64,000 nucleotides of DNA from Scleromitrula shiraiana (GCA_028455995.1 JABELC010000012.1:496001-560000); one strand, 5' to 3'. Shown: positions 46,649 through 60,190, numbered from the stretch's first letter. Made by a program: numbers and translations. The notes: generated from the letters alone by a model not told the origin.

Positions 46649-49600
46649 TCACTTCTTCTCCCTCCCCAACCTCCACTCCCAATGGCCCCTCATCCCCCTC
46701 AAAAGCGCCCACGCCAACATCCTATAAACCACCGTACAGACCCCCAACGCAATAATATTCCACAGCGGATCCGTATCCAAATCATACAGCTGCAATGCCT
46801 GTGTCCCGCTTTGCACAGGACACTCTCCATTTGGAAGGCGTTGGGCATTTGTGCATGTGAAGACGATATCTCGTAGAGTGTAGGGAGCTAGATTACGGAT
46901 GGCGTAGCGGATGGGGGAGAGATAGTTGACGCCTTGCAGGAAGACGGGCATGTCGATTGAGAGGATGCCGGACATGAATTGGGCGATGGAGAGGAAGACT
47001 GAGGTTAGGTTTACGGCGAAGCCGGTGTGGGAGAAGAGGGTGTTAAACTAGGGGTTTGGTTAGTTTTGGTATAGGGATGTAATAGAAGAGAAGTTTAAGG
47101 CTGGGGTGGGAATGAAAGGATAGATAAATCGATGATAACGTACCATAATTCCCAAACTCTCTCCACAGTTGATGATACAAAAGCAATTGAAGAAGCAAAC
47201 AAAAAATACTTGGGCATTTCTTGGTAATCCAGCAGCCAAATCCGTCAAAATAGCAAAGATGAATGAAGTGAAAATTTCAAACGGTATCTCAAGAGTGATG
47301 TATTGCGCAAAAAATGCTTCGACGCTATAAATGCTATCATCATTCTCTCTGTAAAAGACCTCTTTCTCATCCGGATAGATAGCAACATTTTGCAGCATAC
47401 CCACAAAGTAAAATGCACAAAATTCTTGTATAAATCCAAATCGTGTCTGGACGGAATAATAATCGTTTTTCAATGGAGCAAAGAAGAGTGCAAGAATAAT
47501 ACTCAAACCCACAACTTGCATGATACGAGCGATGAGTAAAGGAGGTTGTCTACGAAAGTTGATTGCAGCTCGTCGTACCAGAAGGGGATAAGCAGAAAAG
47601 AATCCTGATGTTTTGCGAACGAGAGATCCAAGTTGCGCAGGTGTGGATATAGTGGTTGGATGCATGGCTTTTATGAAATCACCAGACGACCAAGAAGCTA
47701 TTAAATCGCGTACTTTCGAGCGTGTAGCTTCCTCACGACTAGATTTTTGTAGGTCGATGGTAATAAGATCTAGTACAAAGTCGGCTGGATTTGTGGTTGT
47801 GGGACATGGATATCCTAATGCATCGAAATGTGATAACATCTCAGTGCCTTTCCCAGCATAGACAGGAGAACCACCACGAGCAAGCAACAAGACTGTTCCG
47901 AAATGTTTGTAAGTATCGGATCGAGATTGATGGATTGTGAGAATTAAGGTACGGCCTTCTTGTGCAAGTCCTTGAAGCACTTCCATGATAGAGCTAGCTG
48001 TGAATGCATCAAGACCCGAAGTCGGCTCGTCTAATAAAAGCACCTAGAATTTTCAGTATGAAGCCAAGTATGGTGGAAAAGTTTTGGGTTGTATCTCCCA
48101 GATGGTTTTATATACTTACTCGAGGATCGGTCAGAATCTGAACCGCGATTGTAACCCTGCGCTTTTCACCCCCGGAGATCCCTTTGATTAGATCTGAGCC
48201 AATGAGATTATCTGCACAGTCTTTAAGACCCATCTTTAAGAGGACGTCCTCAGCACGCCGCTGCTTCTGTTCCTTTGTCATGAATGATGGAAGTCGGAGA
48301 CCGGCAGCAAAATAGAGAGTTTCTCTAACAGTCAATGAAGGAAGAAGTGCATCATCATCTTGACAAACATAGCAACAAACAGAGCGTATAACCGAATCTG
48401 ATGGTACTGCACCATTGAATGTCATATCTCCAGACGGTCTATATTTAGTACCAATAGTATTTTGTAGACGCAATGCCATTGAATTGAGAAGTGAAGTTTT
48501 CCCACTACCTGATGGACCCATGATGACGTTGAGTGTCCCGGCTTGAAAAGTGGCAGTAATTGGATTCAGTATTGTTTTCGTGGGTAGCTTCTTGCCAAAA
48601 AGGTTTCGCTTATCCAACTTCAATGTGAAATTTTCAAGCCCAATATCGACCTAGAGTGATTCAGCATTGAGAAAATGTAACAGGGGGCCTCAATAAAATA
48701 ATAGAATAGGATATGCCTTCAGATAACAGCACTACCACATGATTACAACAGATTGAAAACAATTGCGTTGGGGCTGGATAAAAACAAACTTACAGTCCTC
48801 ACTTCTGCAGCGGATCTCACTGTCATTTTCTCTTTCCCAGCAGATAAATCAGTATCAGAGCCTCTGGCTCTTGCGATGGTCATTTCAACTTTAATATATC
48901 GTAACCCAATACCAGCAAGAAGATAGAACATGATTGCATAGCAAAGTAAAAAAACAACAGGCCTAACAATCCAATTTTTAGGAAACCCAAGAGAATCCAT
49001 AATAAATGCTCCGGTATATTGTGCACATTCAGGATTTGATTCACCTCCCTCAAAAGGGCAGTCATAGAACTGGCCCACAAACTCATTCGCACAAAGTGCA
49101 CCAAATGCGTAGAAACAATATGCTGTCCACTTTAACCAACGCATGTATACCGGTATGGAATTAGCTTGGATAAAATATCCGCAAGCAAAACTTTGGACGG
49201 TATAGCCCATGTTTGCGATTAAAGACGCACCAGGAAAATTCCTTATTGCTGCCACGCAAGTCATGGCGAAAGAAACTGCTATATATTGGCAAAGCAATAC
49301 AATCGAGAAGAAAGTAAGAAACGCTGACGCTTCTGCTCTAAGCCCAGCCATCCAATAGTAAATGAGAGAGAAGACAAGCGGAACAGGTAAATCCTCAGTG
49401 AAGAACCGTGCGAGCCTTCTGCTAAGCATAAATGGAATAACATCAACCACCCCTTCATTGTTCTCGCGATCGAAAACCTGAATATCTATTGTGAGACGAT
49501 ACGTTTCGAATAACAAGATAAGATAGCCCTGTAACGCTGCAGCATTATAAAGAGCTCCCTGCCGACTTCGAATGCCAGATAGATCTGTACTTAGATTGAA

Positions 49601-50911
49601 GAAAACCCAGCCACTCATGATTCCCATTCCTATTGCCTCTACAAGAGACCCGCCCATTCCCATGGGATCACGATATGTTGTGAGTAGGGTTCGAGCTGTC
49701 AAGACACGAGTTTGACGAATGAATGGCGAATGCCTTCGAGAGGACTTATGAGATATGTGATTATGGTTTAACGGCTGTGCGAGCGTTTCCTTTTCGCTTT
49801 CAGAATGAAATCTCCGAATATTCTCTTCTGCCCATGCAGACTTTAGGCGATTAACTCTCTCCGACGATATCGCCTCAAGTTCAGGTGAGCGATTGTCAAT
49901 TGCTGCAATGTCAATCAAAAATTCCGCCGGGTTGACAAAGGCGGGTAACTCCATGCCAATTTCTCGGAACCAAGGCAAGCAATCAGAAGCCTTCCCAGAA
50001 TACACTGGACTACCTCTTGTCAAAATTACCAGTCCATCAAACATTCCCCATATCTCAGATCTTGGTTGATGTATTGTTGTAATGATTGTCCGCCCCCTCC
50101 TGGCTAATCCTTTTAATGTTCTGACAAGCTGGAATGCGCTCGTGGCATCTAAACCCGTTGTCGGCTCATCTAAAAATAACACACTTGGGTTGCTCAACAA
50201 CTGCACGCCAATGCTAGTTCTTCGTTTTTCTCCTCCGGAACAACCTTTATGCAACGTATTCCCAATTCTAGTATCTGCGCACTCCTTCAATCCAAGTTCT
50301 AATATCACCTCTTCTACAACCTTTCGCCTTTCGTCTTGGGTCGTCGGTGGCGGAAGTCGCAAATCTGCAGCATATTGTAGGGTTTCTCGAACTGTAAGGG
50401 TGGGCAATAGTATATCTTGTTGCATAACATACGCACTGCGAACGCTATGCACACCTTCCATACCATTGAATGTCGTAAGGCCTCCCACCGTCAAACGTCC
50501 ACTTATCATTCGTTCAGCCATTGTGTTCAGCATAGTCGTCTTCCCCGAGCCACTTCCTCCGATTATCGCAGTAAGTGTTCCGACGGGCATTGAAGCAGAT
50601 ACAGAGTGTAAGATCTGTTTGGTGGTAGGTTTGGGAGCTCCATCTTCGTCTTTCTTCCGTGGCAAATATCTTTCGATTGATAATGCTGATGGGGAAATAT
50701 CTACAGTAACAGATAGATCTCGAATTTGCACATCGACTGGCTCGACTTCGGACAGAGAGAACGGGCTACTATTCGCAGTAGTAATAGCATTAAGATCGAA
50801 AGTATCGTGTTCGTTTGTTGACATTGCGGCCGGTGGCATTGATTCCTTAGACGATATCTCTAGATCTGGCATTGTTGGCCCATGAGAGTGAGACTCGATG
50901 CGCGGGTCCAT
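46649..50911 (-). CDS. Full-length ABCG transporter with two NBD-TMD halves (YOL075C-like)
   Basis: Four minus-strand exons, 50911-48794, 48650-48120, 48043-47144 and 47047-46649, all joined in phase 0, give 1315 residues in the order NBD-TMD-NBD-TMD. NBD1 has Walker A GGSGSGKTT (118-126), signature CSGGEKRR (about 224) and Walker B LFLDEPTTGLDA. NBD2 has GPSGSGKTS (about 751), ISGGEKRR (about 864) and LLLDEPTSGLDA (884 on). Both have TIHQ H-loops. Each half ends in about six predicted membrane segments. Both sites look catalytically complete, unlike PDR/CDR pumps, whose NBD1 is degenerate. The arrangement matches White/WBC-like full transporters such as yeast YOL075C. The substrate is unknown. 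The introns could mislead gene finders into calling several half-transporters. A link to the terpenoid block 40 kb away is not supported. Confidence 0.92.
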
Positions 50912-52878
50912 TCTCCAATTCCTTCTTACGAAGCGCGCTCTTCTCCCATCTCGAGTAATTGAATTATCTGAAGGCTTGTGTTCGAAACTGGACAGCTTCG
51001 CCTTGTAATTTATATATAGCCTGAAGAGCTCATTACCTATGAAAGATAGAAAGTAAGAAAATTAATACTTAAACATAATATAATTTGATTAAAATTTAAA
51101 TATTTGTGAGGATGATGGATCAGAATGATAAGAATGAATGACCGCCATTACCATCGGTTCATCACTCAAATCCATGGAACAATTTCAATCCTTTCCAGGA
51201 TTTCTTAGAATGTAGCATTGTCGCGACTTCTAGAATTTAATGATGTTTATACCTTCTGAATGTAGTTACTCCAGATGAAAAGACCCTGAAACCCCACCCC
51301 GCACTTCAAACGAACTAATAGAGTAAATCCATTCGAGATTTGGGGTTTATCATCCCATCATTCCATCATTCCATCATTCCATCATCCCATCTTCTGACGC
51401 TTCCTTCGCCAGCATCGTCGTTTCAATGATAGAAAGGATGAATAAAGATCGCGATTTTGTTTTGAAGAGTATACGAATGTTCCTCATACATTGTATTCAC
51501 CCTTAGTACTACGTTTGACAACAGCCCGTTTCATTGCGCCACCGGCCGGTACTGTACGTACGTACGTTACATATCAGGAACATTGTTCCTACGGAATAAA
51601 CTTGTAAATAACCAAAATACGTCCTCGCTATCTTGAGGATTAATCGTCATAATAATCACGAGAAGAGTTAGTTGTATACTATATTAGGAGAAACAACATT
51701 GTAGATTCTAAATACCCATCATGTGTTTGTTGATGACCAAATATGACCGACCCCTCATCTCGAAATCCCAAGCGGAAACCTATAATCCAAACGACAACAT
51801 AGATACCATCCAAATCCTATGATTACAATTTATAATTTAGATACTTTACTTGAATTCAGCATCTTACCCTAAGACCGCGTCACCAATTCTAGTTCACAGA
51901 TCCCCCCCTCAACCAATATTTCCAGGAAGTGCTGGGTACCAAATAGTACCTGTTGAACCTTCACCACAGATATTGTCGATCTTTTCTTGGCTTTTATATA
52001 GCACTTGAACATAGATTCGCATGCCCATCCACAAGAATACACCTGTGCAATACTGTGAACATGCCCAACATCTATAGCATGGCCCAATCTACATTTATCG
52101 TCTTCTAGAGAATGAAGCTGCTTTAGAATGAAGATTGCTGTGATGATGAGGATGTTGGTCCAGAAGAAACGCGTTGCGTGGGATGGCAAAGTCTGCAGAG
52201 GCTGGAAAGATATCTGTCTGACGCTATGACGAAGGATAAGAGGTAGACGTTATTTTGGGATTTTGAATATTTGAACTGCTGATAGATTCATAGGGCGGAT
52301 CTTGAGTGTATCCTTGAACGATATCGAGGAAGGATGCTTTTTCCAGGAATCATCACTAGATGTTTGATAAGTCTTAACGTGTAAATGCATGTATTCTGCT
52401 CACAAATTTTCAAAATTAAAACTGCCAGCGTACAGCTCAAACATCTCTATATCTCTATACAACGTCTTGAAAAATCCAGAATACGAAGCCTGCCCAGCAG
52501 TTGAACCATCTCAATTTTTCCTTTCCTATCACCCTATTTAAGAAAATACCTAGAATTCTTGTTTCTGCCCCTCGAAGGATACTTTTTTTCTATCTCTGGT
52601 TAAAAAGCATGTATCTGATCTACTCTTGTAGAAATAATTGCGGCACATCAAATTCAACAAGCTTCAACAAACTTCCATTGTTGCAGATGAAGATGATCAT
52701 AACAGTACCCCGCGACAACATACGCATTCAGTGAGCGACTCATACAAACATAATGCCTGATCCTGCTTCCAAAATTCGAACGGCCTTTTCGGATATTACT
52801 TTGATATTCTAACCCCGACGCGTTCTGAACTGGTTAGCAGATTGCAATTATCAACCTAAAGAGCTTTATAGCAACAAC
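50912..52878. other. Spacer upstream of ABCG, with short repeat
   Basis: AT-rich. Includes a CCATCATT 8-bp repeat (51355-51386). A minus-strand frame at 51869-52189 (about 106 residues, one hydrophobic segment IIITAIFIL-like) has no in-frame ATG. It could be an exon of an undetected gene, but no convincing partner exon was found. The ABCG promoter should lie near 50912-51600. Confidence 0.45.
51355..51386. repeat. 8-bp tandem repeat (CCATCATT), four units
   Basis: Three perfect CCATCATT units plus one variant. Confidence 0.85.
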
Positions 52879-53403
52879 GTGTTCTGCGACTATCGGCCTA
52901 ACCTGTTCCCCAAAGATATCCTAACTCACCGAGCCACTCTCGCGAGATGGATTAATGCATTTGGCCCTCTTTTTCAAAGCATCCGTTTTCAACCTTCCAA
53001 ATCCAGAGATTATCGCAACGGAACATCCTTAATGATCAAACAACTATGCATACGCCTAGGAATTCCACACTGCACAGCAAACCGCCTAGAAATCACCTCG
53101 ATATCAGCACTCCTCATTCAAATGAGCGCAGAGGTTCTAGAACCCACAGGTAAAACCTCTCCAGAAATACTCCACATCCACGATAGACTGGTAAGCGGAT
53201 TATTCGTCGTAACTAAAAATTGTCCCGACGAAGTACTGAAGCTGAGAGCGATGGAATTACTGAGGAAACACCCAAGGAGGGATAATCTATGTGATGGATT
53301 GAGTTCAGATAAACTTTGGTGCGAGGAGGGGAAGAAACCGCGGGGGTGGCATACGACGGGTGTTACGTGGTATATTCAGTGGCCGATTGAGTTATTACAT
53401 TGA
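52879..53403 (+). pseudogene. C-terminal fragment resembling a fungal Zn2Cys6 regulator-type protein
   Basis: An open frame of about 174 residues has no clear ATG context; upstream sequence in the same region is broken by stops. The segment with CPDEVLKLRAMELLRKHPRRDN resembles the C-terminal end of fungal-specific regulatory proteins, where a conserved LLRKxPRRExLWDS-type motif follows a short helix. There is no zinc cluster in reach. Stop-rich flanks and AT-rich surroundings suggest a fragment of a once larger gene. It might instead be the last exon of a gene I cannot assemble. Confidence 0.4.
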
Positions 53404-56400
53404 AGTGTTAGACGACCAATTAGACCCTTTAGACCCATGGGTGAATGGATTAGATGAGAAGTGAAATGCGATGCTATTTGGAAATGGGTAATGGATTGAT
53501 TATTTGCAGGATTATGTTAATATATGTGTATTGGCATTTAGAAAGGAGGATAATTCGAGTTATCGGTCCCTCATTAGCAAGAATAAGGAAAAGACAAAAC
53601 TTTTATCGCCACAACAGTCATGTCAAAAAGGATACAAGGTGTTGAAGTTCGAACATCTTAACAATCTCTCCGTTAACATCGAATCTGGAAGTGTTTGTGT
53701 GTCTCGTGAAGAAATTGATTCTCGAGTCCTCTGAACACAACTAGAATACACAAGCTCAAACCAAAATAGCATTGTCTATATAAGATGTCTTCCGACATCC
53801 TCACTCGACGAAATAAATCTAATATATGCTATCCCATTCCACGAAAACACTACACATGAAATTGAGGCCCAAATTTAGCAATCCAATACAAACAAAACTT
53901 CGTAAACCTTCTCAATTCCACAGATCCTTATGGAAAACACACCCTTACCATCCATCGGTATAGATCGGTATCTGTTTCCAAGTTAAACTCATATCACATA
54001 ATCTTTGTAACTACAGATCTACACCACAGCCTTGCATTTTCGAATCAAAAAAAAATTGCAAATTCATTTGGAGAGAAGCGTAATAGTGGTTGGGGGGAAA
54101 GATAGTGAAATGATATGCGATGAAATGGGATAGGTGGAAATAATAGAAGTAGATGTTGATGGAGAGGAGAGAATGAAATTGGAGCTTGTTGCTTTCGAAG
54201 GGGGGAGAACCTGAGCAGGGCTGAGTTATCTAGTTAGAATATGAAGAGGGGAGTATATTGAGGTGGGGAGGCAGATTGATGGATGTTTGTAGGGAGAAGA
54301 GTTGTGGGTTGGGGAGGTCGGATTGGGCTACTTGGGATTTCCATACAGTCACCGACAATCAAAACTAACAAACTTAGAATCTAACCTAGAATTTTCAATA
54401 TGAAATGCTATAGCCCTCAATTAGAAGAGCTCGGATATTCAATAATATCTTAGTACACCAAGTGGTCGTTAATCAGTCAAGGAACGTATAGAAAATTCGT
54501 AGCACCTAAGTTTTGAGACTCTCCTCCAGCTTTTATATTTATCATCTATTGTGATCAGATTACCCTAATCCTAAGAAATAGATTGGAGGAGACCGTTGAG
54601 GGGTAGTTCAATATGATTTTTGACCACGTAACCGGCAACTCGGGTTCAAAATAATATTTTTGGGCACTTTAAAATAAGGGAAAAAAAGTTTTTGAAAAGG
54701 GTTTTGGGAACTATCTACCGCTATGAACTACTCTCATCTAGCTATATACTATTTCATATTAAAAGTAAGTCAGTTTCTTTCTTTGTCTTGTTAGTTTTGA
54801 TTGTCCGAGACTGTATGAAATGATGTTGATAGGATATTACTGATAGTTATGGTGTTTAAGATGTAATATATATTACCCTATAAGTCACTGATAGGAGGAA
54901 TATGGATATATAGATGCATGTAGATTATTGAAGTGATGTTTATATTCTATTTGTGAGATGCTAAATCTACGACGACATGGTTTCGAGCACTGGCAAAATT
55001 CGTATCAATGGTTGTTTATGTGATATTAATTGGAACCAACCATGTGTAAGGTAAGTTTGTGAATCGGAGCAGACATTCTGCATGTAAAATTTGCCAATTA
55101 GCATAATTGAAAGGACAGCAACTTGAGTTGATTGTCGCCTAATATCATGTGGAGAGGGGGAGGAGAAAGATGAGAAAGGGCGGTTGGGGCTCAAAAAATT
55201 AAAAATATTCATAATCCTAACCATTCGAACTTACTAATTTGAATAATTGAATCGATCTATTGATATATAAAAACAAAACAAACATGAATTGACAATGCAA
55301 TTTGAGTTGACTATCAATTCTAACCCCTAAGGTAGAAACTGTTTTCTCTGCTGAACTTGCAATTCCCATAGTTTATCCAACCAGATTGATATGATGATTG
55401 GAACTTTGAAAACACTCGTTGTGTTCATGGGGGATCTGCTCCCTAGCCTCGACTCTTGAAAATAATCACTTAGTGAATTTTATCATGTTCCCCTTGTCCT
55501 CCTCCATGGATGATACATGATCAAACTTGAGTAATGCACACTGGCGATCAGCCCAGCACCTGCAGTATTTCCAAGGGATACATAGTTGATTAAATCTCAC
55601 TATCTACCTACCATCTGCGACTTCTATAAATACTCTATTCGCTATGGCGAATTTGCATTGTATGAGAGACCGATAGTGTTTTGAGAACATTGCAAATTGA
55701 ATACATGCAATATAGTGTGATTAATTTCTGCAGTTACTGTAGAGACAATTGGTAGATATGCAACAATTAAAAAATCGAAAATCAGGGGAGAAGTGGATGA
55801 CGAAACTTGAGAGCACCAATGAAAAGGTATGAAGCAGATTTCTCCCTACTCGAGACGAAGCTGCTCCAGTGTTCGCTTCGACCAAAATTCACCATTGACA
55901 CTACAACACACTAGCGCTAGAATTGAGAATTGAGAATTGAACATTCAATAGCAACAACAATTTTAACTTCTGACAGACTATTTGAGACACTTGGCATCAA
56001 TTCAAGCGATTAATTCTATGCGACGAGAATATCGATCTTACTGTCCTGGATATCGGTAATGCCGCTTAGGTTTCTTAGCGTACCGTTCGCTAGGAAGGAA
56101 AAAAAGGAGATCCAATTCTCTAGTGGCCTTGGCAATTTTAGTCTCAACGTTATGATGACAACGACTTATTAGCTTCATGATTAGCTGATTGTGCTTCAAC
56201 TTCAACCAACCATGAGAAGTTGAATGGAGGGATCTGCGAAGTTTTGTCTGCCTAAATGTCATTTTATGCATTGTGTTAAAGTTCAAATAGCTTGCTCAGC
56301 ATGTGCCAAGTTTGGACGTGTTTTTGCGATCGACTTATTAATGCAGCTTTATGACGACCACCTTCGGTCCGAATAGGCTACGCAAGATTGATATGCTTCA

Positions 56401-59400
56401 AGTTGACTGTGTTGGCCCACTAGTAGAATGCAACCGTGCCTTCGGTTATTGCTTCGTTTTGAATTGTATTAGATGGTAATTGCGACAAATAAGAAGTTTA
56501 CTATCATGCTGGATATTCAGACTTGAAGAGTGCATGTATCTGGTAATTCCACCCCTAGCACATTCGAGGAGACAACTCATTGAAGTGAGCTTCCGTATTC
56601 TCAGATAGAATGGCATGTCATCTTCTCCATCTACTCCAAATACGAGCGAAGGCGTCTTTTTAATTTCACTCTAACTTGGGTACAAAACATGGTATTGGAT
56701 GCTGCCAATAGGTTCTCCAAGCTCCTTATAACCAGGGGGCTTCCATCTTCTCTTTGGGATTCAACAGTGAGATTCGGTTCGGTCCACATGTTAGCACCTG
56801 CATATCAAATGGCGTCCTTTCCTTGTACCGAGTTGTCATGGTGTCATGTATTATATCGGACATAATTGATAAACCAAAGCTTGCATGGTCAACGGTCGTT
56901 AGTATTCTCTCAATTTTGAGAGATCCTAGACTTCTAGGGTTCTTTTCCCCGCTCTTCATGCAATATTTTCCGGGAACTATACTTAGGTATGTATAGACTA
57001 TGACGCTTTTGTCCACACTATTTGTTAGAAGCTTTGCCAGCAGTAAGGTTGACTGTCTCAAGTTCCAAATTGGTATTTGCAGTGCCCGGCAAATTGGATG
57101 TCAAACCACGGGTCATAGCTTCCTCGCATATCACATCCTTGCAATCATCTCTCAAATGAATACAATCACAACAATCCAGGGCCATATTTCGGTTCCTGCC
57201 GTGTTTCGCGCTTTTTGCCACATTTCTCCTGGTGTACTTCAGAGGCTTGAAGCCTAATATGCCGGATCTCGGAGCTCTGAGAAGGTTTTACTCTCGTTAT
57301 CGTAAAGTTCTTCGCAGCGGTATTTGTTCGGGATGGGAGTGAGTAATGTCTAAGCTGTGTTCAAAAGTCGGAGGCTGTCTGAATTTGCTTTGTTCGGAAT
57401 CTCAATCTTGACATCAACTACTTTCCATTGATACGTGGAAGTACGACTAATGCCGTATTTGATCAGTAATGCTGAGGACAAGACTTCGTATTATGCCAAC
57501 GGTTCTCCTTCAAGCTTATGGCAACACCAACTACTACAGTTGGAAATCCGATAGTTCGGAGATTTCGGTCGAGTTTAGTGCAAAGTACACATATCGAGAC
57601 ACAAAATTTCCTTGAGCGCCGTGACATTGTTCAGATGTCGGTGAATGCTTAGATAATAAGATCAACATTGTTGCAAACGTGGGGGACCAGCTGACATGAT
57701 GACACGGATTTCGATTCATACCTGGTGTGACGCGCGGTTCTTGCATCTGACAAGAAACGCAGTAATCGCAACATTTGGTACGTATTTGAAACCTAAAATT
57801 CCAGCACTCCGAAAAAAATATCCCAGGAACGAAAACCTACGAATTTTGCATAAGTACGTTGGTGGCGCTCGGAAGTCCGGTTGTAAGCACCCGTTCAGGA
57901 AGAATGTCCGTCAAAGGGCAAGCAAGAGTAGCACTTAGTGTTCTTTAATAACAGAAGAGCACGACGAAAATCTTACTTTTGAATAATTAGAATCTTAGAT
58001 GTTGATTTTCTAGTAAATTTCACTGTTATAGAATTCTTCATTTTTGAGAAGCAAGTTTCTGCATTGAAAATTCGGGGTTGTGTGGAGTAGCTGAGTCAAT
58101 GCTGGGTAGACGAAAACAGCCTTATGGCTAGTTTTCACCCCACTATACAGGTGTTTGAAATACCCCTCTATTTTATTGATACTAACCTATTTACAGCTTT
58201 ATCAATTGCATGAATTAAGATAGGTTCTGGTCCAACAAATATCCTTAAGCTCCGAATCTATGATTCTTCTAGCTCTTCTTATACCATGGAATGGAACGGT
58301 CGCATCCAATGCACTGCCACCCTAGGCTGAACTTTGTGAAAGAAGCTGCAAAAGAGAAAATCATCTTATCAACTACCTCAGGTGTTGCTTTCCTGGTACT
58401 AAAATAGTTCGAAGCCATTCGATGGATTGAGATTGAGTTGATCAATCTCTGAAGTAGACTCTCTACGGGTGTTCGATGAAATGACTTTTCAATTTGTGGT
58501 CGACCTAATCTGAAGGCTCGTTAAAAACAGAACATATCTTATGAAGGAATTTAGGTCGAAGTTGGGGAATCCTATGCGATGTCTCAAAATACCGAACTTC
58601 AGATTCTACTTTACAATCCAAAGGTTTTATTCGAAAGCTTTACCCCAACCTTGCCATAAACAGATCTATTCATTGGAATAGATTTACGTATGTATGTATA
58701 CCCTCCATTTCTGTGATTCGAATGTCTCATATGCTTTAGTATCTGGCACAGCCAAGCTTTCTGTTGAAGAACGTATGGTTCCTTTTTGGGAAACGTATTG
58801 CAGTACGTGGGTTACATATACGAGGATAACCCCAGATATATGCTACGAGCTTCAAGCCACAAAAGAACTCAAAGAATATCGAAATTCCTTGTTTGGAATA
58901 TTGATGTAGAGGTAACTGACTGTAAGGTTCAGGGGTAGCAGACCTATTTGGCTTGATGTTATCGTCTAGCACCTCTCCCACAATGTGTTTCCCATGCATT
59001 ATTCTATGACGCGCATAACCCTAAGCTATCCTTGGTCATCTTGCCTGCAGTACTTCTTTGTGTAACTATACCGATTACTAGGTTTTTTTATCCTTGCTAG
59101 ACTATGTGTGACCTCGTTTGAACTTCCAATAAGTGGCCCTGATTCGTTCGCAGAAAGTATAACAGAACAGTTGAATTCTTCTTTTCGTTGATTCTGTTAT
59201 CTTCATTCAACGGCTTGATCACACTTCCATCTGTACTCCTACTAACCTTGAATTGCCATATTTCCACAGATCTCTGAGTTCTTCTAGTGATGTTTCGCAA
59301 ATAAGATACTGCATTTACCATCCTCACACCACTAGTTTATGTTTTTGTCTATAACGGAATCATGCATAATCACACCAGAAACGAAGCTTTAATTAAAACT

Positions 59401-60190
59401 CCGCATCAAATGCATACACGTGGAGCTCATAATCATCTTAGAAGAAGGATTTCAAATACAATGATATTCAGGCAAGGATTTTGCACGTATCAACTTTTAG
59501 TTGGGGGTCTGTTTGCTGGGATCCTAATATTCATTGGAGAGATTTATTTTCTTCACGAAAAATACACTGCTACTTTGAGCTTTACATATGGATACCCACA
59601 GAGTACATATTGAACTTGATGATACGTTTATACCCAAGACGTGCTAGCTCAGCTGTTTGCCAAGATTCGAGAGAAGGCGGCTCGCCGGCTAGCATGGGAC
59701 ACTTTCCAAGATCGACACGAGGGGACCTGGCCCTTGTAACCCTCTAATATACCAGAAGATCTATAGACCCTTCAACCCAACAGCAATAGCAGTGTTACTG
59801 AGTCAGCCTCGACTCACTTCATATTGGCACCAGGCTTAATGATTTCCTCGAAGCCACAACATGGCAATACGACCTTCCCATTGAAGGTCGGCGAGTTTTA
59901 TCAAGGTGCTTATGAGAGCCCTTGTTTGACTGAAATGTATGTGGTCTGACATGTCTGTTCGATGCGGCATAAGATACTCGGTGCTTGGCTACCTATTATT
60001 ATCCTGTCCAAATGTTTCCTCCTAAGCCTTGTTTATATTACTGTTCATCCATATCTTTGATGCATACAATACTCATCAGCCTCGGACATTATATATGAGA
60101 CTTGAATTATTCTTAATCGTTCACAACCCTAGCAGAACCTTTATCAATGGAATGGAAGAGAAAAGAAGCGGAGTACCATATCTGCATTAA
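53404..60190. other. 6.8-kb gene-poor AT-rich tract with decayed sequences
   Basis: No intact gene. Short coding-like segments on both strands are surrounded by stops. They include an integrase-like stretch (56281-56475) and a segment at about 59640-59940 with frame AKIREKAARRLAWDTFQ. TpA-rich composition and frequent stops fit decayed transposons and gene relics, possibly altered by repeat-induced point mutation (RIP), but this cannot be measured here. No terminal repeats or target-site duplications were found by eye. Confidence 0.55.
56281..56475 (+). mobile_element. Possible retrotransposon integrase relic
   Basis: One frame gives CSACAKFGR. Another, about 60 nt on, gives RKIDMLQVDCVGPLVECN. 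A Cys-x2-Cys motif before an LxxDxxGPL motif resembles the zinc-binding and catalytic-core start of LTR-retrotransposon integrases. The frames are different and interrupted, so any element is dead. No LTRs were recognised. Confidence 0.3.

Noticed and set aside
46649..48623. A separate ABCG half-transporter gene
   Set aside because: The frame at 50911-48794 ends at a GTAAGT donor and continues in phase at 48650 (VDIGLENFT). One four-exon full transporter explains both halves better than two genes.
50082..50885. 267-residue plus-strand frame
   Set aside because: Antisense to NBD1 of the ABCG transporter, whose motifs are complete on the minus strand.
52879..60190. An intact transposon
   Set aside because: No terminal repeats, target-site duplications or long transposase or polymerase frames could be found by eye; only shards.
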